A DNA stretch of 28,200 nt, taken from contig CAYNNP010000058.1 of NCBI GenBank assembly GCA_964398215.1, positions 1 to 28,200 on the forward strand. Direction: 5' to 3'. The position numbers and the translations under genes are program-made. This DNA comes from CAYNNP01 sp964398215. GTDB lineage: Bacteria; Planctomycetota; Planctomycetia; Pirellulales; Pirellulaceae. The stretch's first letter is position 1, and every line of letters starts with the position of its first letter. This document shows positions 17,678 to 25,085 of the stretch, piece after piece. The notes beneath the pieces were generated by a model. It did not search any database. It was not told the DNA's origin and saw nothing but the letters and a program-made list of their open reading frames with translations.

Positions 17678-17706
17678 TTGACTTTCATGCTATCAAACGC
17701 AAGAAT
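17678..17706 (+). promoter_or_regulatory. Possible sigma-70-like promoter of dnaA
   Basis: TTGACT (17678-17683) and AAGAAT (17701-17706) are 17 bases apart, matching the -35 and -10 consensus at 5 of 6 and 4 of 6 positions. It would give a leader of about 190 bases for dnaA. Chance occurrence is quite possible. Confidence 0.3.
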
Positions 17707-17840
17707 CTCGATCCACGTGAGGACGCTCGTCATTCACGTTCGCGGGAAGGCAAAGTTGCCACCCAGCGGAGCTAGGTTGGTACTGGATTTCTAGGCCAAC
17801 GCTTCGGCCGTTTTCCCGCAACCACGTATTCAAGACTTCA

Positions 17841-17873
17841 CAACAATCTAGGCACATCGAACGTGCCTTGTTG
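17841..17873 (+). promoter_or_regulatory. Hairpin in the dnaA leader
   Basis: AGGCAC (17850-17855) pairs with GTGCCT (17863-17868), and CAACA just outside pairs with TGTTG past a 4-nt bulge. It ends about 30 bases before the first dnaA start codon, so it could affect dnaA mRNA translation or stability. No function is shown. Confidence 0.35.
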
Positions 17874-17901
17874 GGGCGTCAATCCGTAACGCGAAATATC
17901 C

Positions 17902-19494
17902 ATGAAGGAGGATTGCGCAACCGGTATGTCAACAACGCACGGCTGCAACAACGATAAGGCGATCGTTGAAACTTTCATGGAAGCTTTGAAACAGCGTGTT
18001 GGCGAGGACGCATACCGTGTCTGGTTTAGCGATGGAATCTCGTACGAATTTGTCGACGTTGCCACAACCAACGGAGCAGCGGCCAAGCGATCTACGAAAC
18101 AACTAACGGTCACAGTACCAGGACAATTCGCTCTGGAACGCCTGCGAAAAAACCACTTGCAGGCCATTCGCGGTGCAGCGGCCTCTGCTACCGGCGGGGT
18201 AACCAAAGTAGAATTGGTGCTCGGCAATCAACTGCCAACCCAAGCTGAATTGCCTTTGGGAGAATCCGGCGCAGTAGAAACAGTTCAGGCCAACGGCGGC
18301 AAGAAAAAGAAACGCAATCCTCGGCCCAAGAAGAATCGTCAACCCAGCACGGAGATCGCGCAGCCAGCTCTCCCAGGTTTTGTTGTCGATCAGGAACAAC
18401 CGGAAGTCGAATCGGAGATCGCGCCGTCCGTGGTCTCGCCTGCTGAGTCTATCGCCAAGCAAACATTTAACCTGGAGAACTTTCTGGTAGGTGATTGCAA
18501 TCGTTTGGCATACACGGCAGCGATGACGGCATGCCAAACCCCAAAGACTGCTTCGCCACTGTATTTCTTTGGCCCAACTGGAATCGGCAAGTCGCACCTT
18601 TTGGCTGCGATCGCAGATAGGTTTCGCCGTGTTCACCGCATGCGGCGGGTCGTTCATCTTTCAGCGGAAACGTTTACCAATGAATTCATCGCATGCGTAA
18701 ACACAAGCGGCTTGCCAGCGTTTCGCGCCCGCTATCGGGATGTCGATGCTCTGATCGTTGACGATATTCACTTCATTGGCAGCAAGCGTGCGACGACTCG
18801 CGAAATGCTGTACACGATTCAAACGATTGCTGATTCGGGCCGACCGATCATTCTGGCTGCGACCTCAGCGCCAAGTGAAATCTCCGACTTGGGACAAGAG
18901 TTAGCTGGCCGGCTTGCTAGCGGTTTAGTTTGTCCAATTGGCGTGATGAGTTCTCGGACTCGCGATTCGCTATTACGGCAAACAGCACAAGAGGTTTGCG
19001 AATTCACCTGGCCGGAATCGACACTGATGGAAATCAGTGAACTGGTTGTCGGAGATGGCCGCGTCATCCGAGGCATTGTGAACCTGGTGCGAATGCTGCA
19101 CGGGATGCTTGGGCGAATGCCAACGATGGACGAAATCCGGCACTATGGAGGCGAATTGCTTCGTGCCGCGAAACCAGCCGTAACACTCAATCGTATTGAG
19201 CGAGCGGTTGCCGAAGCGTTCCAATTGCCGTCAGAAACCTTGCGTTCACAATTGAAGACACGTTCGGCGTCCCAGCCACGAATGTTGGCGATGTACCTAT
19301 CGCGGCAACTGACATCATGTGCTTTTACTGAGATCGGACGCTTTTATGGCGGTCGAAGTCACAGCACCGCGATCGTGGCATCCAAACGCGTCGAGAAATG
19401 GATTCAAGATGGATCCAGTATCGGCAGAGGTTCTCAAGCAGTCTCCGTCCGAGCAGCGCTCGATCGGATCGAGAGCATTCTACGAGCAAGCTAG
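17902..19494 (+). CDS. dnaA: Chromosomal replication initiator protein DnaA
   Basis: DnaA binds origin boxes, oligomerises with ATP and opens the DNA. This 530-residue copy has an N-terminal domain I (about 20-110), a Lys/Arg-rich linker with KKKKRNPRPKKNR (134-146), and an AAA+ domain: GPTGIGKS (224-231), LIVDDIHF (284-291) and a probable arginine finger R337. Domain IV (about 425-505) has PRMLAMYLSRQLT and EIGRFYGGRSHSTAIV. The usual signature is GGRDHTT or GGRDHST; here S486 replaces the base-contacting Asp. Two starts are possible: ATG 17902, or ATG 17926 with AAGGAGG 14 bases upstream, rather far. I kept the first. Confidence that this is DnaA is high; whether it is the only dnaA is unknown. 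Confidence 0.92.
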   Translation: MKEDCATGMSTTHGCNNDKAIVETFMEALKQRVGEDAYRVWFSDGISYEFVDVATTNGAAAKRSTKQLTVTVPGQFALERLRKNHLQAIRGAAASATGGVTKVELVLGNQLPTQAELPLGESGAVETVQANGGKKKKRNPRPKKNRQPSTEIAQPALPGFVVDQEQPEVESEIAPSVVSPAESIAKQTFNLENFLVGDCNRLAYTAAMTACQTPKTASPLYFFGPTGIGKSHLLAAIADRFRRVHRMRRVVHLSAETFTNEFIACVNTSGLPAFRARYRDVDALIVDDIHFIGSKRATTREMLYTIQTIADSGRPIILAATSAPSEISDLGQELAGRLASGLVCPIGVMSSRTRDSLLRQTAQEVCEFTWPESTLMEISELVVGDGRVIRGIVNLVRMLHGMLGRMPTMDEIRHYGGELLRAAKPAVTLNRIERAVAEAFQLPSETLRSQLKTRSASQPRMLAMYLSRQLTSCAFTEIGRFYGGRSHSTAIVASKRVEKWIQDGSSIGRGSQAVSVRAALDRIESILRAS

Positions 19495-19561
19495 TGCGAA
19501 CGTTGCTCGCAAAGCTGGCCGCATCCCGGCGCCGAAACTCTTGACGGGTTTGTTGATTTAC

Positions 19562-19637
19562 TGAGCCGACGGCGCTAGCCGCGGGCCTTGTGGTGACAAC
19601 GCAACCTTCGAGGCCCGTGGCTAGCGCCAGCGGCTCA
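19562..19637. repeat. Long imperfect palindrome, family D
   Basis: Arms of 27 bases (19562-19588 and 19611-19637) are inverted copies with 24 of 27 matches; the core is GGCGCTAGCC. The loop is 22 bases. It sits after dnaA, before the terminator. Its arms differ from families A-C, so it is a separate type of dispersed intergenic palindrome. Confidence 0.8.
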
Positions 19638-19726
19638 CAAAAATACGACACGCAAATAAATCAACATACCGTTGACGAGTTTTCGCTACGGCGGAATCCA
19701 GCCGACTTGCAATTTGAGTATTGCAC

Positions 19727-19766
19727 AAAAAAAAGAGCGTGGATTGTAATCCACGCTCTTTGCTTT
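19727..19766. terminator. Bidirectional intrinsic terminator between dnaA and the BBP7 gene
   Basis: A perfect 14-bp stem is formed by AAAGAGCGTGGATT (19732-19745) and AATCCACGCTCTTT (19748-19761), with only GT between. A run of A precedes it and a T-rich stretch follows, so it can end transcription from both sides. The genes on both sides point towards it. Confidence 0.9.
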
Positions 19767-19831
19767 TTGCACTCGAGGCTTTGCTAGGTTGTTCGCCGGA
19801 CCATCATTTGAAAGCCTCGACTGTCTTCAAA

Positions 19832-21547
19832 CTAGAAGGTAATGGCAATTCCTAGATCCACGCCTTGAACCCACAGGCCTGAAGCACCTGGGACGAATTC
19901 TGGACGGTTGCCAAACGTATTTGTGAACAAGCCACCAGTATTCACTGTGCGGTCGATCACATCGCCAACAGTCGAAGCCTTGTCGAAGTACAAGAAACTG
20001 TAACCGACCGTCATTGCAACGTGCTCGCGGAAATTGTATCCGAGCTTGAAGTTCAACTCTGGAATGAAACTGAACTCTTCGTTCTCGAATGTGCCTTGGT
20101 TACCTTGAGCAAACAAGCCACCGCCGGTCAGAATTGGTGGAGCTGGTGAAAAGTTCTGTACCGAGTTGCCTTGGATGCGAACCGTTTGCTCCATATTGCC
20201 CAAGTGAACCTTGGTCAATGAGCGAGCGAACCAGCGACCGCGATTGATGATGGTTTCAAATCCGATTTGTCCACCATGGAATCGGTTCTCGGTCTCGAAC
20301 AGATCGTTCAAAGTACGAGTCGAAGTCGTGTCGGTTGACGAACTAGTCATCCGAAGCGTGTCGTCTAGTTGGAAGTGACTGTAGCCACCAATCAAGTCAA
20401 GCCGACAGTTCTTGTTGCTCGTGAAGGTCAACCGTGCGTAAGCTTCTGCAGCCAGAAGTGAAACTTCGCTGGAAATGTCAACATTGCCGTTGAACAAGGC
20501 ACCTGGAATCACCGAACCAATCAGAACTGAATTTTCCGCATTGGCAAGATCGTCATAGAACGGACGGCCAATCGAAAAGGCTGAGCCATCGCCACCTAGC
20601 GAGAAGCTGTCGCCATTGTCTTCCATGATCCAAAAGCGACCACCGATGCCAATATTGTCGGAAACGTTAATTCCGACGTCACCACGATAGCCAATGGATA
20701 GGTCACCTTCGATTTCGTCACCGAATACAGTTTGTGTACCAGGCAATCCGATCTCTGGCTCAGTACCAGCTGGTGATACTGTTACCAGTGGAATGATGTC
20801 GCGAGCTTCAACGAACCACAATAGTGCTTCGTGTCGGAACCAACCACCACTGGTCGTCAGGCCTAAGCCCTTTGTGATTGAACAACCACCGCCGCCGCCC
20901 AACGAACAGCCACCGCCGTCGCAGCCACCGCCGCCGTACATTGGCGTTGAGTCACAGCCTGTGCAACNNNNNNNNNNNNNNNNNNNNNNNNNNNNNNNNN
21001 NNNNNNNNNNNNNNNNNNNNNNNNNNNNNNNNNNNNNNNNNNNNNNNNNNNNNNNNNNNNNNNNNNNGCCGTACATTGGCGTTGAGTCACAGCCTGTGCA
21101 ACCTGGTGAGCTGCAGCCTGGGCTGTCACACCAACTAACCGTTTGCAGTGGCTGCATTTGGTTAGCAGATATTGGAGAATAGTGTTGTTGTGCATACGCT
21201 GCTGGCTGGCGAGCCGGTGCTTGATGCATCGGGCCCATCGCCGGAGCAGGCGTGTAGCGTTGTGCCACAGGTTGCACTGGGTACGCTGCTTGGCGGCGCT
21301 GTGCTACGTTGTGGCTTGCTTGGCTGACGGCTTTCGCCTCAGCGCTTGATGCTTTCTTTTGAACGCTAGCATCGTCAGCGTCGCTGGCGAAGTATGCGTC
21401 TTCTGCATCATTGGGTAAGTCGCCAACAAAGGCAACAGGTTTCACAGAATCTTCTACATCGAAGTAATCGTTTTCGTCACCGAATGTCGGTGCAGAGGCT
21501 GACAACATAACCGCTGTCAAAGTTAAGCCTCGTAAAGTCTTTTTCAT
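19832..21547 (-). CDS. BBP7-type outer-membrane beta-barrel protein with Cys/Gly-rich linker
   Basis: This planctomycete-type protein has a signal peptide (1-23, ...APTFGDE), an acidic then Gln/Pro/Ala-rich region to about 130, and a Cys/Gly-rich stretch containing an N gap (CDSPGCSSPGCTGCDSTPMYG without the last residue, then GGGGCDGGGCSLGGGGGCS). The C-terminal part (about 230-571) resembles the BBP7/DUF1551 barrel: WFRHEALLWFVEARDIIPLV, several Gly-aromatic strands (FWIMED, LDLIGGYSHFQL, MTVGYSFLYFDK) and a final strand LGIAITF, as expected for an outer-membrane barrel. Length 571 includes 34 unknown residues. Both sides of the gap are in the same frame. Surface location is likely; any ligand or pore function is unknown. 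Confidence 0.88.
   Translation of the reverse strand: MKKTLRGLTLTAVMLSASAPTFGDENDYFDVEDSVKPVAFVGDLPNDAEDAYFASDADDASVQKKASSAEAKAVSQASHNVAQRRQAAYPVQPVAQRYTPAPAMGPMHQAPARQPAAYAQQHYSPISANQMQPLQTVSWCDSPGCSSPGCTGCDSTPMYGXXXXXXXXXXXXXXXXXXXXXXXXXXXXXXXXXXCTGCDSTPMYGGGGCDGGGCSLGGGGGCSITKGLGLTTSGGWFRHEALLWFVEARDIIPLVTVSPAGTEPEIGLPGTQTVFGDEIEGDLSIGYRGDVGINVSDNIGIGGRFWIMEDNGDSFSLGGDGSAFSIGRPFYDDLANAENSVLIGSVIPGALFNGNVDISSEVSLLAAEAYARLTFTSNKNCRLDLIGGYSHFQLDDTLRMTSSSTDTTSTRTLNDLFETENRFHGGQIGFETIINRGRWFARSLTKVHLGNMEQTVRIQGNSVQNFSPAPPILTGGGLFAQGNQGTFENEEFSFIPELNFKLGYNFREHVAMTVGYSFLYFDKASTVGDVIDRTVNTGGLFTNTFGNRPEFVPGASGLWVQGVDLGIAITF
20968..21067. other. Assembly gap (100 N) inside the BBP7 gene
   Basis: The 35 bases before (20933-20967) and after (21068-21102) the gap are identical and encode the same CTGCDSTPMYG segment. 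Removing gap plus one copy (135 bases) keeps the reading frame, so the true sequence may have a single copy, or several tandem copies that the assembly could not resolve. Confidence 0.95.
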
Positions 21548-21795
21548 CGTAAGTCTCGTTCAGTCCGGGAACACTGGATTGACTGCTGTAATTGAATCGA
21601 CGTGTTCTTTCGCTAAATGCAGTACTACCCGAACTCCCGAAAAACTTGCCTTAAACTACCTACAGTCACACTCGGTGCTTACAAAGTCTTCCTAGACCAC
21701 CCAGGCTGCGCGTTAGAATGGGAATCGCACTGCCAGCATTGATTGGCTAGAGTTATGTAGGAAACGTTTTCCGCTTTTATTTGAGCAGACTTTTG

Positions 21796-23892
21796 ATGAA
21801 TTCAAGCGACCCAGGCCCATCGGTTGACCCAAATCAGGGCCCACCGAGCGATAGCAATCTTGTTCCCGCAACGGTGACCGAGGATGCGGAAAAGCAGATA
21901 ACGCCAATACTGCAAAAGTCATCGGGGCGTCACGGTGACATTGATACGACCCGGACTTTGTCACCGTTTTCACGTCAAGGCATCAAGCCAAAGATGGTTC
22001 GGTGGCGCCGTTTACTCGCTCGCGTGAACGATTGGGAAAGTAAGCTTGTTGATGAAGCCGATTTGGCGCTCCGCAAGCGATCATTGGCGCTACGTTATCG
22101 AGCCATGGCTGGCGAAAAACTTTCATCGCTTTTGCCTGAGGGCTACGCACTGGTCCGAGAATCCGGTCGACGTGCACTCGCGATGCGTCACTATGATGTG
22201 CAAATCATCGGGGGCATCTCGCTGTTTGAAAATCATATTGCCGAGATGCAAACTGGTGAAGGTAAAACGCTAACCGCGACGTTGCCGTTGTATCTTCATT
22301 CATTGGTTGGCAAAGGCGCGCATTTGGCCACCGTCAATGACTACCTGGCAAAACGTGATGCTGAATGGATGCGTCCGGTCTTCGAGTTACTCGGCGTCAG
22401 TGTTGGCATCATCCAAACGCAAGACGACCAACCTGGGCGGCGCAAATCGTACAGCTGCGCGGTGACCTACGGAACGGCCAAGGAGTTTGGGTTCGATTTC
22501 CTGCGTGACCGATTGTTGCTGCGTGCGCAAAATCGCTTGCAGACTGAAATGCTAGGAGACGGTGGCGGCGGGTTCTCCGGTGCGGGCGACCAACCTGTCA
22601 TGCGCGGTGTGCACTTCTGTCTTGTCGATGAAGCGGACAGTATTTTGATTGACGAGGCACGAACGCCGCTGATCATCGGCAGCATCGAAGACACCGTTCG
22701 CGACCAGATTGTCGAAACGTACCAATGGGCGTCGGACAACGCGAAAGAGTTTATAAAAGACGATCACTACGAGATCGATAGCGAAACAAAGCAATATGAA
22801 CTTACGGCCAGGGGACGCCAGAAGGTTCGTTCGCTGGGCAAATCAGATTTAGTACGCACAATGGGGCTTGTAGATCTTTACGAATACACCGAGCGCGCGA
22901 TTAAGGTTGGCGAAGAGTTTTTGTTGGATCGACAGTACGTTGTTCGGCCAGACGATAACGGTGAAGACGAGATTGTGATCGTTGACGAATTCACAGGACG
23001 ATTGGCGGAAGGCCGTAAGTGGCGTGATGGGATTCACCAAGCGATCGAGTCTAAAGAAGGACTTGATATCAGCGTTCCGACCGGCCAAGCGGCGCGGATC
23101 ACTGTCCAGGATCTGTTTCTTCGCTACAAACACTTGGCGGGAATGACCGGAACCGCGGCGACAGGGGCGAGCGAGTTGAAAAAGATCTACCGGACTCCGG
23201 TAATTCGCGTCCCTACCAACCGTCCACCAAAACGAAAACAGTTGGACGACCAGGTTTTCGGAACGATGGAGGCCAAATTCGAAGCGATCGTCAAAGAGAC
23301 TCAGGAAGTACATGCACAGGGTCGACCGGTGCTGATCGGTACACGGTCGATCGATAAGTCAGAGATCATTTCAAAGATGCTTGATGCGTTGGGGATCGAA
23401 CACCAAGTCTTGAACGCGAACAACGTTGAAATGGAAGCCGAGATTGTATCGGCGGCAGGAGGCAGAGCGCGTGTGACGGTGGCCACCAATATGGCTGGCC
23501 GCGGTACCGACATTAAACTGGATGATGAAATCGAAGCCATCGGCGGAATGCATGTGATCTGCACCGAACTTCACGACGCCGCCCGGATTGACCGTCAATT
23601 GATTGGTCGGTGTGGCCGTCAAGGAGACAATGGGTCATATCGCCAATACCTTTCCTTGGATGACGATATTCTCAAAACCGGTTTGGGGCTGGAAAAATCA
23701 AACAAACTGATGGAATCGGGGCGAGAGATGGCGGGCGCTGTCAATCAATACGCCAGCCTGTTTCGCAAAGCCCAACGGAAGGTCGAACGAAAACACTTTC
23801 GCGACCGGATGGTGTTGCTTCACCATGAGAAGGAACGCAAGAAAATGCAGCGTGAAATCGGCCAAGACCCGTATCTCGATACGCCAGATTAA
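21796..23892 (+). CDS. Short SecA-like preprotein translocase ATPase
   Basis: SecA drives proteins through SecYEG with ATP. This protein (698 residues from the ATG at 21796; a TTG at 21781 is less likely) has NBD1 with MQTGEGKT (about 151-158) and VDEADS (about 277-282), EFGFDFLRDR, the preprotein cross-linking region, VDEFTGR, and NBD2 with TNMAGRGTDIKL and QLIGRCGRQGD. It stops about 50 residues after the start of the helical scaffold helix (KAQRKVERKHFRDRM). The rest of the scaffold, the wing domain and the zinc-binding tail are absent. Standard SecA has 830-900 or more residues. An N-terminal extension of about 60 disordered residues is extra. It is probably a second, specialised SecA; a sole housekeeping SecA would need the missing parts. 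Confidence 0.88.
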   Translation: MNSSDPGPSVDPNQGPPSDSNLVPATVTEDAEKQITPILQKSSGRHGDIDTTRTLSPFSRQGIKPKMVRWRRLLARVNDWESKLVDEADLALRKRSLALRYRAMAGEKLSSLLPEGYALVRESGRRALAMRHYDVQIIGGISLFENHIAEMQTGEGKTLTATLPLYLHSLVGKGAHLATVNDYLAKRDAEWMRPVFELLGVSVGIIQTQDDQPGRRKSYSCAVTYGTAKEFGFDFLRDRLLLRAQNRLQTEMLGDGGGGFSGAGDQPVMRGVHFCLVDEADSILIDEARTPLIIGSIEDTVRDQIVETYQWASDNAKEFIKDDHYEIDSETKQYELTARGRQKVRSLGKSDLVRTMGLVDLYEYTERAIKVGEEFLLDRQYVVRPDDNGEDEIVIVDEFTGRLAEGRKWRDGIHQAIESKEGLDISVPTGQAARITVQDLFLRYKHLAGMTGTAATGASELKKIYRTPVIRVPTNRPPKRKQLDDQVFGTMEAKFEAIVKETQEVHAQGRPVLIGTRSIDKSEIISKMLDALGIEHQVLNANNVEMEAEIVSAAGGRARVTVATNMAGRGTDIKLDDEIEAIGGMHVICTELHDAARIDRQLIGRCGRQGDNGSYRQYLSLDDDILKTGLGLEKSNKLMESGREMAGAVNQYASLFRKAQRKVERKHFRDRMVLLHHEKERKKMQREIGQDPYLDTPD

Positions 23893-23990
23893 TTCCGGCG
23901 CTGTGGATTACGTCTTGCGTCGACAAGGGTGGAACAGCGCGACCTTGCAGTTGCGCTTTTCATTCCAACCCGCTCCGGTCGCTTGCGAAA

Positions 23991-25025
23991 TCAATTCTCG
24001 CTTTTCACTAGCTTGCCAGCCAATAACTTGTCAGCTTGCTGATTGGCTTGCTGCATAACCGTCTCGATGTCGACCGGTTTTCCGCCCTGCTTTTTACTTT
24101 CGCTGGCCGCTTGCATGAAGGCGTAAATTTCGATCGTTTCACTGGGATCAATTGGCAATTCGCGAGTCCGAAAGAACTTGGCGATCTGAACGGCCAGCGG
24201 TTTGTATCCACCGTACTTTCCAATTTGCTGAACACCCTTTTCCCCAAAAGCCGTTCCACCGTAACCTCGCTTGCCAGCCCGAATGCCTCGGAATGTTCCG
24301 ATTCTGCCATCCGTCCAGGTCCCGACTGCCAACTCATGGTCTTTTGTCGATGTATGGCTCACCGACTTGCAGCCTGACCCCATGCAAGTGAACAACGATT
24401 CGACGCCATGAATTCCATACCAAAACAAATCCACATGCGACGGCTCCAGTGAACAAGGACTGTAGGCGTCGCACCCCACGACGCGTCCGACACTACCACC
24501 GCGAATTGCTTGCGCTCCTTCGGAATACCGTAGCGAAGACGCGCTGAACATCGGAACCTGGTAGTGCTTAGCGGCGCGAAAGATCGCGACGACTTCACTT
24601 AGTCGCGAACCAGTTGGTTTATCGATGAAAACCGGCTTGCCCGCACGAAAAACTTTCAAAGCCTGCTCCAGGTGCGGTTGTCCGTCATTGGTTTCCAGCA
24701 AAACGCAGTCAACCTTGCTACATAGCGTCTCGATCGAGTCGACAATTTCGACTCCCAGCGTCTCCAGTTCTTGGGTGTACTTTGGGATGCGACTGTAACT
24801 GGATTCGATCGTTTTGCTGCCGTGAGGATAGGCAGCGACAACGACGCAGTTCTGCATCTCCTTGTCGGCCGGCGTTCGGTTGAACGCTTTCGTGAAGGCT
24901 GGAACGTGTGACGTATCAAGCCCGATGATGCCGACTCGCAGCTGTTTCATTTCTTGGCCCCAACCTACAAGTCCTGGACAGCAGACAAGCACAAATGCCA
25001 ATGCTGTTAACGAAAGTCGATTCAT
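23991..25025 (-). CDS. Exported Gfo/Idh/MocA-type oxidoreductase-like protein
   Basis: This 344-residue protein joins a signal peptide (1-23, ...VGWGQE) to a Rossmann fold (LRVGIIGLDTSHVPAF, about 29-44, a GxxGxxxS-like variant of the dinucleotide motif). VDCVLLETNDGQPHLEQALK and AGKPVFIDKPTG follow, the latter matching the family's conserved EKP/DKP motif. The second half has the alpha/beta substrate domain (VDLFWYGIHGVESLFTCMG, with His). Such enzymes oxidise or reduce sugar derivatives with NAD(P). The signal is Sec-like without twin arginines, odd for a cofactor enzyme, so it may be catalytically different or cofactor-free. It follows pheA by 60 bp on the same strand and may share its transcript. 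Substrate unknown. Confidence 0.82.
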   Translation of the reverse strand: MNRLSLTALAFVLVCCPGLVGWGQEMKQLRVGIIGLDTSHVPAFTKAFNRTPADKEMQNCVVVAAYPHGSKTIESSYSRIPKYTQELETLGVEIVDSIETLCSKVDCVLLETNDGQPHLEQALKVFRAGKPVFIDKPTGSRLSEVVAIFRAAKHYQVPMFSASSLRYSEGAQAIRGGSVGRVVGCDAYSPCSLEPSHVDLFWYGIHGVESLFTCMGSGCKSVSHTSTKDHELAVGTWTDGRIGTFRGIRAGKRGYGGTAFGEKGVQQIGKYGGYKPLAVQIAKFFRTRELPIDPSETIEIYAFMQAASESKKQGGKPVDIETVMQQANQQADKLLAGKLVKSEN

Positions 25026-25085
25026 GACGTCCCTTCGAGTGAGAATTAAGATGCCAAAATTGTAGTCGGTCGCGACGCACCGCGT

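Larger units (their letters stand above)
17268..17901. other. Candidate replication origin upstream of dnaA
   Basis: This gene-free region contains runs of A and T (17470-17490 and others) and several sites near the DnaA-box pattern TTWTNCACA. The best are TTTTCCACC at 17534-17542 and, on the minus strand, TTTGGAAAA at 17568-17576, each one mismatch from the relaxed pattern. Weaker ones are ACTGGAAAA (17450-17458) and TTGTTCACG (17427-17435). Position beside dnaA is typical of bacterial origins, but the sites are degenerate and no dnaN, gidA or parAB is in the window. This is a hypothesis. Confidence 0.35.

Noticed and set aside
20694..21182. Plus-strand Pro-rich ORF across the N gap opposite the BBP7 gene
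   Set aside because: It is the complement of the Gly/Cys-rich linker, and the gap bases are unknown. The minus-strand frame has a signal peptide and barrel.
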